Shown: piece by piece, positions 1 to 5,126 of the stretch
Numbering within the stretch: the stretch's first letter is position 1
How the letters are laid out: each line of letters starts with the position of its first letter
NCBI GenBank assembly: GCA_002492045.1
Contig: DKXC01000061.1
Span: forward strand, 1-5,126
Direction of reading: 5' to 3'
From: Micrococcaceae bacterium UBA7136
GTDB taxonomy: Bacteria; Actinomycetota; Actinomycetes; Actinomycetales; Micrococcaceae
Length of the DNA stretch: 5,126 bases
The notes under the pieces: generated by a model
The model's database searches: none
The model's input: the letters and a program-made list of their open reading frames with translations, nothing else
What the model was told of the DNA's origin: nothing
Program-made: the position numbers and the translations under genes

Positions 1-89
1 GGTGGGACTTTTGAATAAGCCTCTATCAGCAGCAATCTAAAGAAGGAGAGGGGCTCTAAGCGCTTTTCAGTTCACCTAGCAAGCGCAAG

Positions 90-130
90 CTCACCGTCCC
101 CAGGAGGGTCTTTCAGCTGGGGGAGGTGAG
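90..130. repeat. Imperfect 41-bp palindrome upstream of the yjdM-like gene
   Basis: The left arm reads CTCACC-gt-CCCCAG (90-103) and the right arm CTGGGG-ga-GGTGAG (117-130), around a 13-base centre. All 12 arm positions pair; of the two inner positions one is a G/T wobble and one a G-A mismatch. Its right end abuts the candidate -10 element at 130-135. It could be a protein-binding operator over the -35 region or, if transcribed from upstream, a stable RNA hairpin. No T tract follows it, so it is not an ordinary intrinsic terminator. The pairing is seen; the role is inferred. Confidence 0.55.
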
Positions 131-135
131 ATAAT
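127..135 (+). promoter_or_regulatory. Candidate extended -10 promoter for the yjdM-lipoprotein pair
   Basis: TGAGATAAT matches the extended -10 pattern TGnTATAAT, with five of six hexamer bases. No convincing -35 hexamer sits 16-18 bases upstream, which is tolerable for an extended -10 promoter. Transcription would start near 142, leaving a 5' leader of about 40 bases. The large palindrome occupies the place of the -35 region, so the promoter may be regulated. Confidence 0.35.
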
Positions 136-180
136 GGGGGTAGAAAACCCACTACACACCCCCGTCCGAAAGGGATACCC

Positions 181-537
181 ATGTCTGAAGAAGTTACCCC
201 CGTCTGCCCGGCTTGCGGTGAAAACTACTCCTACCAGCAGGGCGACCTCTGGGTCTGCCCCATGTGCGGCCACGAATGGGCCGAGACCGAAGCCAGTGAA
301 GAAACCGAGCCCCAGACCTCCCAGGTGCTGGACGCTGTCGGCAACCCCCTAGCAGACGGCGATTCTGTCACTATCACCAAGGGCCTCAAGGTCAAGGGTG
401 GTGCCGATATTAAGGCTGGCACCAAGGTTCGCGGCATCCGCCTGCTAGAATCCCCCGTCAATGGCCACGACATTGAAGCCAAGGTGCCTGGCGCTGGCCA
501 AATGTACCTCAAGTCCTCTGTTGTGAAGAAGGCCTAG
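181..537 (+). CDS. yjdM: YjdM/PhnA-family zinc-ribbon protein
   Basis: This 118-residue protein matches the YjdM family (E. coli YjdM, formerly PhnA, is of similar length). An N-terminal zinc ribbon is visible as two CxxC pairs, C9/C12 in VCPACGENY and C26/C29 in VCPMCGHEW. An acidic linker follows (about 33-48). The C-terminal domain (about 49-118) carries the family signature LADGDSVTITKGLKVKG and ends in a LKSSVVKK-type motif, as in E. coli. The old name 'alkylphosphonate uptake protein' comes from its position near the E. coli phn operon; it is not the catalytic phosphonoacetate hydrolase and its biochemical role is unsettled. The ATG at 181 is preceded by a GAAAGGG Shine-Dalgarno-like sequence at 168-174, and no better start exists. 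It is probably cytoplasmic and is followed by the lipoprotein gene after only 7 bases, suggesting cotranscription. No phosphonate gene is visible nearby. Confidence 0.93.
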   Translation: MSEEVTPVCPACGENYSYQQGDLWVCPMCGHEWAETEASEETEPQTSQVLDAVGNPLADGDSVTITKGLKVKGGADIKAGTKVRGIRLLESPVNGHDIEAKVPGAGQMYLKSSVVKKA

Positions 538-544
538 GAAAAGA

Positions 545-1273
545 ATGAAGAAACCCCTGCCCCTAGTTGCCCTCTCCCTGGCAGCCCTCCTGGCCTTGAC
601 CGCCTGCGGCTCCAAGAGCCAGCCGGAGGCTAGTGCCCCAACCAGCAGTGCCACTAGCGCTTCTGCTAGCGCTAGCCCCTCACCCACCGTTGAACCTAGC
701 CAAGAGCCCACCGCTGAGCAGGCCACCCAAGAAGCTGCCCCCGAGCCTAGCCCGGAGCCCAGCCAAGAATCCACCGAAGAACCCAGCCCGGAGCCCAGCC
801 CCGAAGAAACCGAGGCCTTCCCGGGCGAAACCAGGACTGAATCAGGCGTCACCTTCTTCGTACCCCAGGGCTACAGCCGGGACGAATCCCCTTCTCAGGG
901 GGAAATCTTCGCCTACCAGTACACCCACTACCAGAACGAAGAACATACCGAGGCTGATGGCCGTCTCATGGTGGGTACCCCCTATCAGGCCCCCAGTGAC
1001 AAGACCATCGAAGAGGTAGAGAAGGAACTGATTGAACGGCTCTCACCGGCCTGGAAAATCAAGGAAACCCTCAATACCCGCACCTACTACCTGCGCTACG
1101 ACGGCTCCACCCAGGTTGTCCGGTCTGAGGTGCGATTTGCCTCCGGTAGCCACCCCGGCTACATCATGACCTACCAGCGGGGCGACCAGATCATGCACTC
1201 GGCCATCCTGCTAGAGAACGATAACGCTGATCTGCTGCACAAGATTGAGGACTCTATCGGGTTTGCCCAGTAA
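545..1273 (+). CDS. Secreted lipoprotein with Pro/Ser/Glu-rich linker
   Basis: I do not recognise a named family. The 242-residue product starts with a type II signal peptide: basic MKK, a hydrophobic stretch to about residue 18, and the lipobox LTAC with acceptor Cys21. The mature protein would be lipid-anchored on the outer face of the membrane. Residues about 24-92 are low complexity, Ala/Ser-rich then Pro/Ser/Glu-rich, and include a tandem 12-residue repeat at 67-90; this looks like a flexible cell-wall-spanning linker. A compact C-terminal domain (about 98-242) begins ESGVTFFVPQGY and ends in an amphipathic helix (DLLHKIEDSIGF). That layout recalls small PsbP/LpqN-like lipoprotein domains, but this is a weak resemblance by eye. 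An AGGAAAAG Shine-Dalgarno overlaps the yjdM stop codon and supports the ATG at 545. A terminator follows, so this is the last gene of its operon. Confidence 0.85.
   Translation: MKKPLPLVALSLAALLALTACGSKSQPEASAPTSSATSASASASPSPTVEPSQEPTAEQATQEAAPEPSPEPSQESTEEPSPEPSPEETEAFPGETRTESGVTFFVPQGYSRDESPSQGEIFAYQYTHYQNEEHTEADGRLMVGTPYQAPSDKTIEEVEKELIERLSPAWKIKETLNTRTYYLRYDGSTQVVRSEVRFASGSHPGYIMTYQRGDQIMHSAILLENDNADLLHKIEDSIGFAQ
743..814 (+). repeat. Tandem 36-bp coding repeat in the lipoprotein linker
   Basis: Two head-to-tail 36-base units, 743-778 and 779-814, encode EPSPEPSQESTE and EPSPEPSPEETE, identical at 10 of 12 residues. The first 22 bases of the units match at 20 positions, and the two differences are synonymous. 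The period is a multiple of three, so copy-number change would keep the frame and alter only linker length. Confidence 0.75.
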
Positions 1274-1287
1274 CTAGCAGGCAAGCT

Positions 1288-1316
1288 AGCCCCCTGTACT
1301 AGCAGGGGGCTTTCTT
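1288..1316 (+). terminator. Intrinsic terminator between convergent operons
   Basis: A perfect 9-bp stem, AGCCCCCTG (1288-1296) with CAGGGGGCT (1303-1311), closes a 6-base TACTAG loop and runs into TTTCTT. It lies 14 bases after the lipoprotein stop and terminates the plus-strand operon. It also begins directly past the stop codon of the minus-strand regulator (1315-1317), whose TAA lies inside the T tract. In the minus direction the stem has no clear T tract after it, so termination that way would be weaker. Confidence 0.9.
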
Positions 1317-1992
1317 AGTTCTCAGAATCCTTAAAGAGAGCCAAAGACCGGCTGACTTCTGCCAGCTCAGCTAGCTCCTGGTCTGTTGCGTAGGGGACAG
1401 GCGCAAGGAGGAGCTCATTGACCTGGGAACGGAAAATTCGGCTGACGTTCAGCGGCTCAGAACCCTTACCAGCCACCAGAGCCTTAACCGTTAAGCCGTA
1501 GGAGAGGACCACCAGCTGGGTAGATTCCAGTTCCAAATCTAGGCCAGCCTTAAGCTCCCCCTGGCGGTCCATGAGCTTAAGAACCTCCCGGAAGAGCAGC
1601 TGCAACTGCTCCAAAGAGCCCTGGGCAATAGGGGCAATCTCAGGGAGGGCCGACAACTCAGCAATCATACCCACCGTCACCTTAGAGGCCTCTAGGGCAT
1701 AAGGTTCTAAGGGCAGGAAGCTCTCCAAGAACTGGACGGAAGCCAGAGCAGAAGGCTCGGAGGCCAGGTAGGCCTGGAAGCGGTTGTTGGCGTCCTCATT
1801 GATGAGTTCTAGGGCGTAGTGAACCAGTTCCATGCGGCTGGCAAAGGAGCGGCTGAGAGAACCAGTGGAAATGCCGGCCTGGGCTGCCACATTGCGGATG
1901 GTGACCTTACTAATGCCCTGCTGGCTCAGGATAGACCAGACAGCCTGGGCAATGGCCTTCTTGCGTTCGTCAGAATCAATAATTTTAGGCAT
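1315..1992 (-). CDS. TetR-family regulator, BetI/PksA-type (second of tandem pair)
   Basis: This 225-residue predicted DNA-binding repressor opens MPKIIDSDERKKAIAQAVW, the N-terminal pattern of the TetR group that includes BetI and B. subtilis PksA. The helix-turn-helix spans about residues 28-50 (TIRNVAAQAG then ISTGSLSRSF). The usual recognition-helix ending, RHYF in many relatives, is SRSF here, so operator preference may differ from its neighbour or binding may be weakened. Residues about 75-225 are the helical ligand-binding and dimerisation part; the ligand is unknown. About 34 of the first 60 residues match the upstream regulator, indicating an old duplication. The ATG overlaps the previous gene's stop by 8 bases, and no close Shine-Dalgarno is visible (an AGAGGA lies about 20 bases away), so translation is probably coupled to the upstream gene. 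A possible extra charged C-terminal tail lengthens it relative to its partner. Confidence 0.88.
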   Translation of the reverse strand: MPKIIDSDERKKAIAQAVWSILSQQGISKVTIRNVAAQAGISTGSLSRSFASRMELVHYALELINEDANNRFQAYLASEPSALASVQFLESFLPLEPYALEASKVTVGMIAELSALPEIAPIAQGSLEQLQLLFREVLKLMDRQGELKAGLDLELESTQLVVLSYGLTVKALVAGKGSEPLNVSRIFRSQVNELLLAPVPYATDQELAELAEVSRSLALFKDSEN

Positions 1993-2635
1993 GGCGGTAG
2001 CTAGACCCGATATCCTCTCGTTCTAGATCTTCCGGGTACTCGATGGTTACCAGTAGGTTCTCAAAATGTTTCAGCAGGGGAGAGGCCAGTTCAAGTGATG
2101 AGATATCTTCTCGTCGAATCAGGTAGAGGCAATCAATACCCCAAAGTAGGGCCACCAGCTTCTCTGCCTCTAGGTCAATATCGACCCCCTCCTTGAGGTA
2201 GCCGTGGGCCCGAATCTGGCTGAGCAAGAAACGGTAGGCGTAGAGGAAGTCAGCCTCATGTTCCTGAACAATGGGCAGGGCCTGGGGGAAGGCTTCAATC
2301 TCTGCCAGGATGCCAGCTAGCACCGAGCAGAAGATACGGCCGTCCTCAGAGAGAGGGGAGAGGTAGCCCATAAGGTTCTCGGCCTCAAAGATGAAGCTGC
2401 CTTCAAGGGGCTTTTCGGTCAGGGCCCGGATAAAGCGTTTGCCGACGTAGTCCACCGCGTAGAGCATCATCTCGTCGAGGGAGGGGAAGACATGGCGGAG
2501 GGAGCCGGTAGAGATACCAGCTTCGGCTGCGACCGTTCGCACGGAGACGGCACGGATGCCTTCCCGCTCGACAATAGCCCAGATAGCTTGGGCTATTTCC
2601 TGTTTGCGTTCCTGATGATCAATGAGTTTTGGCAC
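1985..2635 (-). CDS. TetR-family regulator, BetI/PksA-type (first of tandem pair)
   Basis: This 216-residue predicted repressor starts MPKLIDHQERKQEIAQAIW, typical of the BetI/PksA TetR group. Its helix-turn-helix lies at about residues 28-50 (SVRTVAAEAG then ISTGSLRHVF), close to the group consensus. The remaining helical domain (about 65-216) would sense a ligand and dimerise. The start is the GTG at 2633-2635: it aligns exactly with the ATG start of the tandem paralogue, and an in-frame TAA at 2645-2647 blocks any longer form. The only strong Shine-Dalgarno, AAGGAG at 2657-2662, is 21 bases away, too far to serve this start, so leaderless translation is possible. It lies 109 bases after the UvrA-like ATPase on the same strand, behind an operator-like inverted repeat. 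I infer autoregulation and possibly control of the ATPase. Confidence 0.9.
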   Translation of the reverse strand: MPKLIDHQERKQEIAQAIWAIVEREGIRAVSVRTVAAEAGISTGSLRHVFPSLDEMMLYAVDYVGKRFIRALTEKPLEGSFIFEAENLMGYLSPLSEDGRIFCSVLAGILAEIEAFPQALPIVQEHEADFLYAYRFLLSQIRAHGYLKEGVDIDLEAEKLVALLWGIDCLYLIRREDISSLELASPLLKHFENLLVTIEYPEDLEREDIGSSYRHA

Positions 2636-2641
2636 GTCACA

Positions 2642-2647
2642 ATCTTA
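2642..2647 (-). promoter_or_regulatory. Candidate -10 for a leaderless regulator transcript
   Basis: On the minus strand TAAGAT (TAnnnT pattern common in actinobacteria) occupies 2647-2642, exactly 6 bases before the GTG start at 2635, so transcription would begin at the start codon itself. This would explain the missing Shine-Dalgarno. The -35 position (CACTTT, 2670-2665) is weak. Confidence 0.3.
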
Positions 2648-2669
2648 GGACACTTGCTCCTTCAAAAGT

Positions 2670-2698
2670 GGAATAAAAGGCTAGTAACTTGCTCACAA
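2670..2698 (-). promoter_or_regulatory. Alternative sigma70-like promoter before the TetR pair
   Basis: On the minus strand a TTGTGA -35-like box (2698-2693) is followed after 17 bases by TATTCC (2675-2670). The spacing is ideal but the -10 is poor. The -35 box overlaps the operator-like inverted repeat, as expected for an autorepressed promoter. It would place the start near 2663, just ahead of AAGGAG. Confidence 0.25.
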
Positions 2699-2725
2699 AC
2701 CTGTCTAGTCTGTTAGGACAAGTTT
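2697..2725. promoter_or_regulatory. Operator-like inverted repeat (candidate TetR binding site)
   Basis: AAACCTGTC (2697-2705) and GACAAGTTT (2717-2725) are inverted 9-base arms with a single mismatch, separated by 11 bases. Size and symmetry suit a dimeric TetR-family repressor. It sits in the gap before the tandem TetR genes and overlaps a possible -35 box. The octamer TTAGGACA in its right part (2713-2720) recurs at 2645-2652, next to the candidate leaderless -10. Symmetry is seen; binding is inferred. Confidence 0.5.
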
Positions 2726-2744
2726 AAGTTGAGAGGGGGAAAGT

Positions 2745-4298
2745 CTAGGCAGACAGGTAGGCAGCCAGGTGACGACCGGTAGCTGTAGCTGCTTCTACCA
2801 GCTGAGAAGGGCTGCCGGCAAAGACCAGCTGACCACCGGCAGAACCAGCACCCGGGCCCAGATCTAGCACCCAATCAGAATGGGCAATAACCGCCTGATG
2901 GTGCTCCACACAAATCACCGTATGGCCAGCATCCACCAGCGAATCGAGTAAGTTCAGGAAGGTCTCAATATCGGCCAGGTGCAGCCCAGCGGTTGGCTCA
3001 TCAAAAATGTAGGTACCCCCAGACTCACCCAGCTGGCTAGCCAGTTTAAGACGCTGACGCTCACCACCAGACAGGGTAGAAAGAGGCTGGCCCAGGCTCA
3101 AATAGCCCAAACCCACCTGAGAGAGCCTGTCTAGAATCTTGAGGGCAGCCGGAACCTTAGACTCAGGCTGGGCAAAGAAATCTAAAGCCTGGTCAACCGA
3201 GAGGTTAAGCACCTGGCTAATATTCTTGCCGCCCAGCTGGTAGTCCAGGACACCGGGGCTAAAACGCTGGCCCTCACAGGCCAGGCAGGTGCTGGTCGAT
3301 TTTTCCATGAAACCCAGCTGAGTTTCAATAACACCGGCCCCCTTACACTCGGGGCAGGCACCCTCAGAATTAGCAGAGAAGAGAGCAGGCTTAAGGCCGT
3401 GAGCCTTAGCAAAAGCCTTACGGATAGGCTCTAGTAGGCCCGTGTAGGTGGCCGGGCTAGAGCGGCGCGAACCCTTAATAGGGGCCTGGTCAATATAGGT
3501 CAGACCAGTATCAGCTAGGGCCGGGTCTTCCAGTAGGCAGGTCACCAGGGAAGACTTACCAGAACCCGCCACCCCGGTAATGGAAGTCAGAACGCCGGTA
3601 GGGATAGAGACATCCAGGTTCTGCAGGTTATTAAGGGAAGCCCCACGAACCTCTAAGTGGCCGCTAGGCTGGCGGGTCTGCGACTTGAGGCCCTGCCGGT
3701 CAGACAGGTGACGGGAGGTCAGAGTATCAGCCTGGGCCAGCTGGCTGTAAGGCCCCGCAAAAACCACCTGGCCGCCCTCTGAACCAGCGCCGGGGCCCAT
3801 ATCCACCACAAAGTCGGCAATAGCAATAGTCTCAGGCTTGTGCTCCACCACCAGCACCGTATTACCCCGGTCCCGCAGCTGCAGCAGAAGCCGGTTCATG
3901 GCCTGGACGTCCTGGGGGTGCAGACCAGCAGTTGGCTCATCAAAAACATAGGTGACATCGGTCAGGGGCGAGCCCAGGTGGCGGACCATCTTGGCCCGTT
4001 GGGCTTCACCACCCGAGAGGGAGGCTGCCGAACGAGACAGGGCCAGGTAGCCCAAACCAATCTGGACCATAGACTCCAGCAGATGGGTCAGGGACGCCAG
4101 CAGGGGTGCCACCTCAGGGGCATCAAGGGCCCTAACCCAGGCCAGCAGGTCAGTCACCTGCATGTCACTGAGCTCAGCAATATTCTTACCGGCCACCCTA
4201 GACTCCAGGGCAGCAGCCGACAGACGGCTACCCCCACAGGCCGGACAAGGAATAAAGGTCACCGCCCGGTCCACAAAAGCCCGAACATGGGCCTGCAT
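2745..4298 (-). CDS. UvrA-like ATPase, C-terminal fragment after the frameshift
   Basis: The second reading frame, open from 4355, encodes the rest of the ATPase. Authentic homology begins at KEKEAMQAHVRAFVDRAV. If translated separately, the best start is the ATG at 4296-4298: it lies behind AAAGGAG (9 bases) and GGAGG (2 bases), whereas the upstream ATG at 4355 has no Shine-Dalgarno. The 517-residue product would keep the first module's CPAC, LSGGE and Walker B and the complete second ABC module, but lack the first Walker A. It ends LAAYLSA, a normal C-terminus for this class. Confidence 0.6.
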   Translation of the reverse strand: MQAHVRAFVDRAVTFIPCPACGGSRLSAAALESRVAGKNIAELSDMQVTDLLAWVRALDAPEVAPLLASLTHLLESMVQIGLGYLALSRSAASLSGGEAQRAKMVRHLGSPLTDVTYVFDEPTAGLHPQDVQAMNRLLLQLRDRGNTVLVVEHKPETIAIADFVVDMGPGAGSEGGQVVFAGPYSQLAQADTLTSRHLSDRQGLKSQTRQPSGHLEVRGASLNNLQNLDVSIPTGVLTSITGVAGSGKSSLVTCLLEDPALADTGLTYIDQAPIKGSRRSSPATYTGLLEPIRKAFAKAHGLKPALFSANSEGACPECKGAGVIETQLGFMEKSTSTCLACEGQRFSPGVLDYQLGGKNISQVLNLSVDQALDFFAQPESKVPAALKILDRLSQVGLGYLSLGQPLSTLSGGERQRLKLASQLGESGGTYIFDEPTAGLHLADIETFLNLLDSLVDAGHTVICVEHHQAVIAHSDWVLDLGPGAGSAGGQLVFAGSPSQLVEAATATGRHLAAYLSA

Positions 4299-5121
4299 AG
4301 CCTCCTTCTCCTTTAGAAAGCAGAGACTTCTGCAGACGAGGCACCAGACCCTCATAGGTCATATTGATGCCAGCAATCTTCATCTTGGTCGGCTCCTTAT
4401 AAAGGAAGTCAGCCAACTGTTGGTCACTAAAATCCTGGACAGGGACGTCCGCCGGGTAGAGACCAGACTCAGAATAGAGACGACCCGACCAGCCCGAAGA
4501 CGTATAACCGGGCACCTTGAAAAAATCCGGGTGGCTCATGGGCAGGGTCTTATCGTAGAGCTGATCCAAATCCAGCTGACTGACCCGGCCCAGGCCCTCA
4601 CAATCCGGGCACATGCCACCCTGGCGGGTAAAGGTCACCCGCTCAGCCTTCTGCCCATTGACCTTGCGGGCACCAGAAGCCTGCACCGTGGCCTGATTAA
4701 AGGAGAAAGCCGTGGGGGAGCCCAGGTTAGGAGAGCCCAAGCGGGCAAAGAGCATCCGGAGCATGGGCAGGGCGTCCGTGGCGGTACTCACCGTAGAACG
4801 GGGATCAGAGCCCAGCCGCTCCTGATCCACAATGATGGCACTGGTCAGGCCCGCTACAGCGTCCACCTGGGGCCGGTCCTGGTGAGGCATAAAGCCCTGA
4901 ACAAAGGCAGAATAGGTCTCGTTAATGAGCCGCTGACTCTCAGCCGCAATCACCCCAAAAGCTAGGGAGGACTTGCCAGAACCAGAAACGCCGGTAAAGA
5001 CCGTCAGCCGCCGCTTAGGGATAGAGACCGTAACATCCTTAAGGTTATGGTGGCGGGCGCCCATGACCTGAATAGTCTGGTAGGCGTCGGCCGGATGCTG
5101 ACTGCTGGGCTGGGTCTTCAT
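4228..5121 (-). CDS. UvrA-like ATPase, N-terminal fragment before the frameshift
   Basis: As written, translation from 5121 yields 297 residues. The first 270 are genuine: first Walker A, the region ESQRLINETYSAFVQGF typical of the class, and the first zinc-binding pair CPDC at 171-174, ending LQKSLLSK. The last 27 residues are Gly/Cys-rich out-of-frame sequence with no family similarity. The fragment lacks any ABC signature, Walker B or the second half of its zinc module, so alone it should not form a working ATPase. Confidence 0.7.
   Translation of the reverse strand: MKTQPSSQHPADAYQTIQVMGARHHNLKDVTVSIPKRRLTVFTGVSGSGKSSLAFGVIAAESQRLINETYSAFVQGFMPHQDRPQVDAVAGLTSAIIVDQERLGSDPRSTVSTATDALPMLRMLFARLGSPNLGSPTAFSFNQATVQASGARKVNGQKAERVTFTRQGGMCPDCEGLGRVSQLDLDQLYDKTLPMSHPDFFKVPGYTSSGWSGRLYSESGLYPADVPVQDFSDQQLADFLYKEPTKMKIAGINMTYEGLVPRLQKSLLSKGEGGYAGPCSGFCGPGGDLYSLSGLWG
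4312..4314 (-). other. Frameshift site in the UvrA-like gene
   Basis: On the minus strand the reading is TCT AAA GGA GAA GGA GG. Frame one gives S-K-G-E-G and leaves the family; dropping one A gives TCT AAG GAG AAG GAG, S-K-E-K-E-A-M-Q, which matches relatives that read SKD/E-x-EAMQ here. The needed correction is therefore a single-base deletion, or equally a +1 slip of Lys-tRNA from AAA to AAG. Confidence 0.85.
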
Positions 5122-5126
5122 GGCTT

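Larger units (their letters stand above)
2745..5121 (-). pseudogene. UvrA-like ABC ATPase (short, UvrB-domain-less class), frameshifted
   Basis: Read across one frameshift, this is a 791-residue UvrA-like protein with two ABC modules, against about 940-960 for canonical UvrA. The first module has Walker A GVSGSGKSS (44-52), signature LSGGE (368-372), Walker B YVFDE (Glu395) and H-loop His427. The second has Walker A GVAGSGKSS (516-524), LSGGE (683-687), YIFDE (Glu708) and His740. Zinc-binding pairs are C171/C174 with C292/C295, and C589/C592 with C612/C615. The segment after LRMLFARLG runs almost directly to the first CxxC, so the UvrB-binding insertion is absent. Such proteins (UvrA2, DrrC-like) bind DNA and are linked to resistance to DNA-binding drugs rather than to ordinary excision repair. 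The ATG at 5121 fits the family N-terminus, but only 5 bases precede it, so its ribosome site and promoter lie outside. One extra A at 4312-4314 breaks the frame. Confidence 0.9.

Noticed and set aside
1..40. Possible end of an upstream gene (frame one stops at TAA 16-18, another frame at 38-40)
   Set aside because: Only a handful of codons are visible, so no coding claim can be supported.
743..814. Repeats considered as a CRISPR-like array
   Set aside because: Only two adjoining in-frame units with no spacers, lying inside a coding sequence.
445..852. Minus-strand open frame rich in Gly/Ser/Leu
   Set aside because: Its repetitive composition is the antisense reading of the Pro/Ser/Glu linker repeat of the lipoprotein, and it also crosses the end of the yjdM gene.
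2697..2725. Inverted repeat as an intrinsic terminator after the ATPase
   Set aside because: The stem is AT-rich, the 11-base loop is large and no T tract follows in the minus direction; an operator is the better reading.
3840..4316. Plus-strand open frame of 158 codons
   Set aside because: Antisense to the LSGGE and Walker B region of the first ABC module; Gln/His-rich with no recognisable domain.
4162..4965. Long plus-strand open frame of 267 codons opposite the UvrA-like gene
   Set aside because: It lies opposite conserved ATPase coding sequence, its Arg/His/Leu-rich translation resembles no family, and it has no supporting start context; it is a shadow of the real gene.

Overview
The window looks like a chromosomal segment of a moderately GC-rich actinobacterium. 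The protein families, the alanine-rich lipoprotein signal peptide and the codon use fit the Micrococcaceae (a Rothia-like organism is my guess), but nothing in the window fixes the genus. It holds two convergent blocks separated by one strong intrinsic terminator.

Left block, plus strand (1-1316): a 180-base leader with a large imperfect palindrome and a candidate extended -10 promoter, then a YjdM/PhnA-type zinc-ribbon protein (181-537). Seven bases later comes a secreted lipoprotein with a Pro/Ser/Glu-rich linker (545-1273), followed by a GC-rich hairpin with a T tract (1288-1316). The two genes look like a two-gene operon, though no shared function is obvious.

Right block, minus strand (5121 down to 1315): a UvrA-like ABC ATPase of the short, UvrB-domain-less class (relatives include DrrC-type drug-resistance proteins) is read first. 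Two tandem TetR-family regulators of the BetI/PksA type follow, overlapping by 8 bases. The 109-base gap between the ATPase and the first regulator holds a 29-bp inverted repeat that looks like a TetR operator, plus candidate promoter elements. I infer an inducible drug-, intercalator- or DNA-damage-response locus in which one or both regulators control themselves and perhaps the ATPase. The ATPase promoter lies outside the window.

The most notable observation is that the ATPase gene is split by a single-base frameshift near 4312-4314. Removing one A from an AAA codon restores a continuous 791-residue protein with all expected motifs. A purine-rich Shine-Dalgarno-like stretch and an in-frame ATG lie directly after the break. 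The locus could therefore be a recent pseudogene, a sequencing error, a recoding site or a split gene; the sequence alone cannot decide. I see no CRISPR array, tRNA, rRNA, insertion sequence or clearly novel system.
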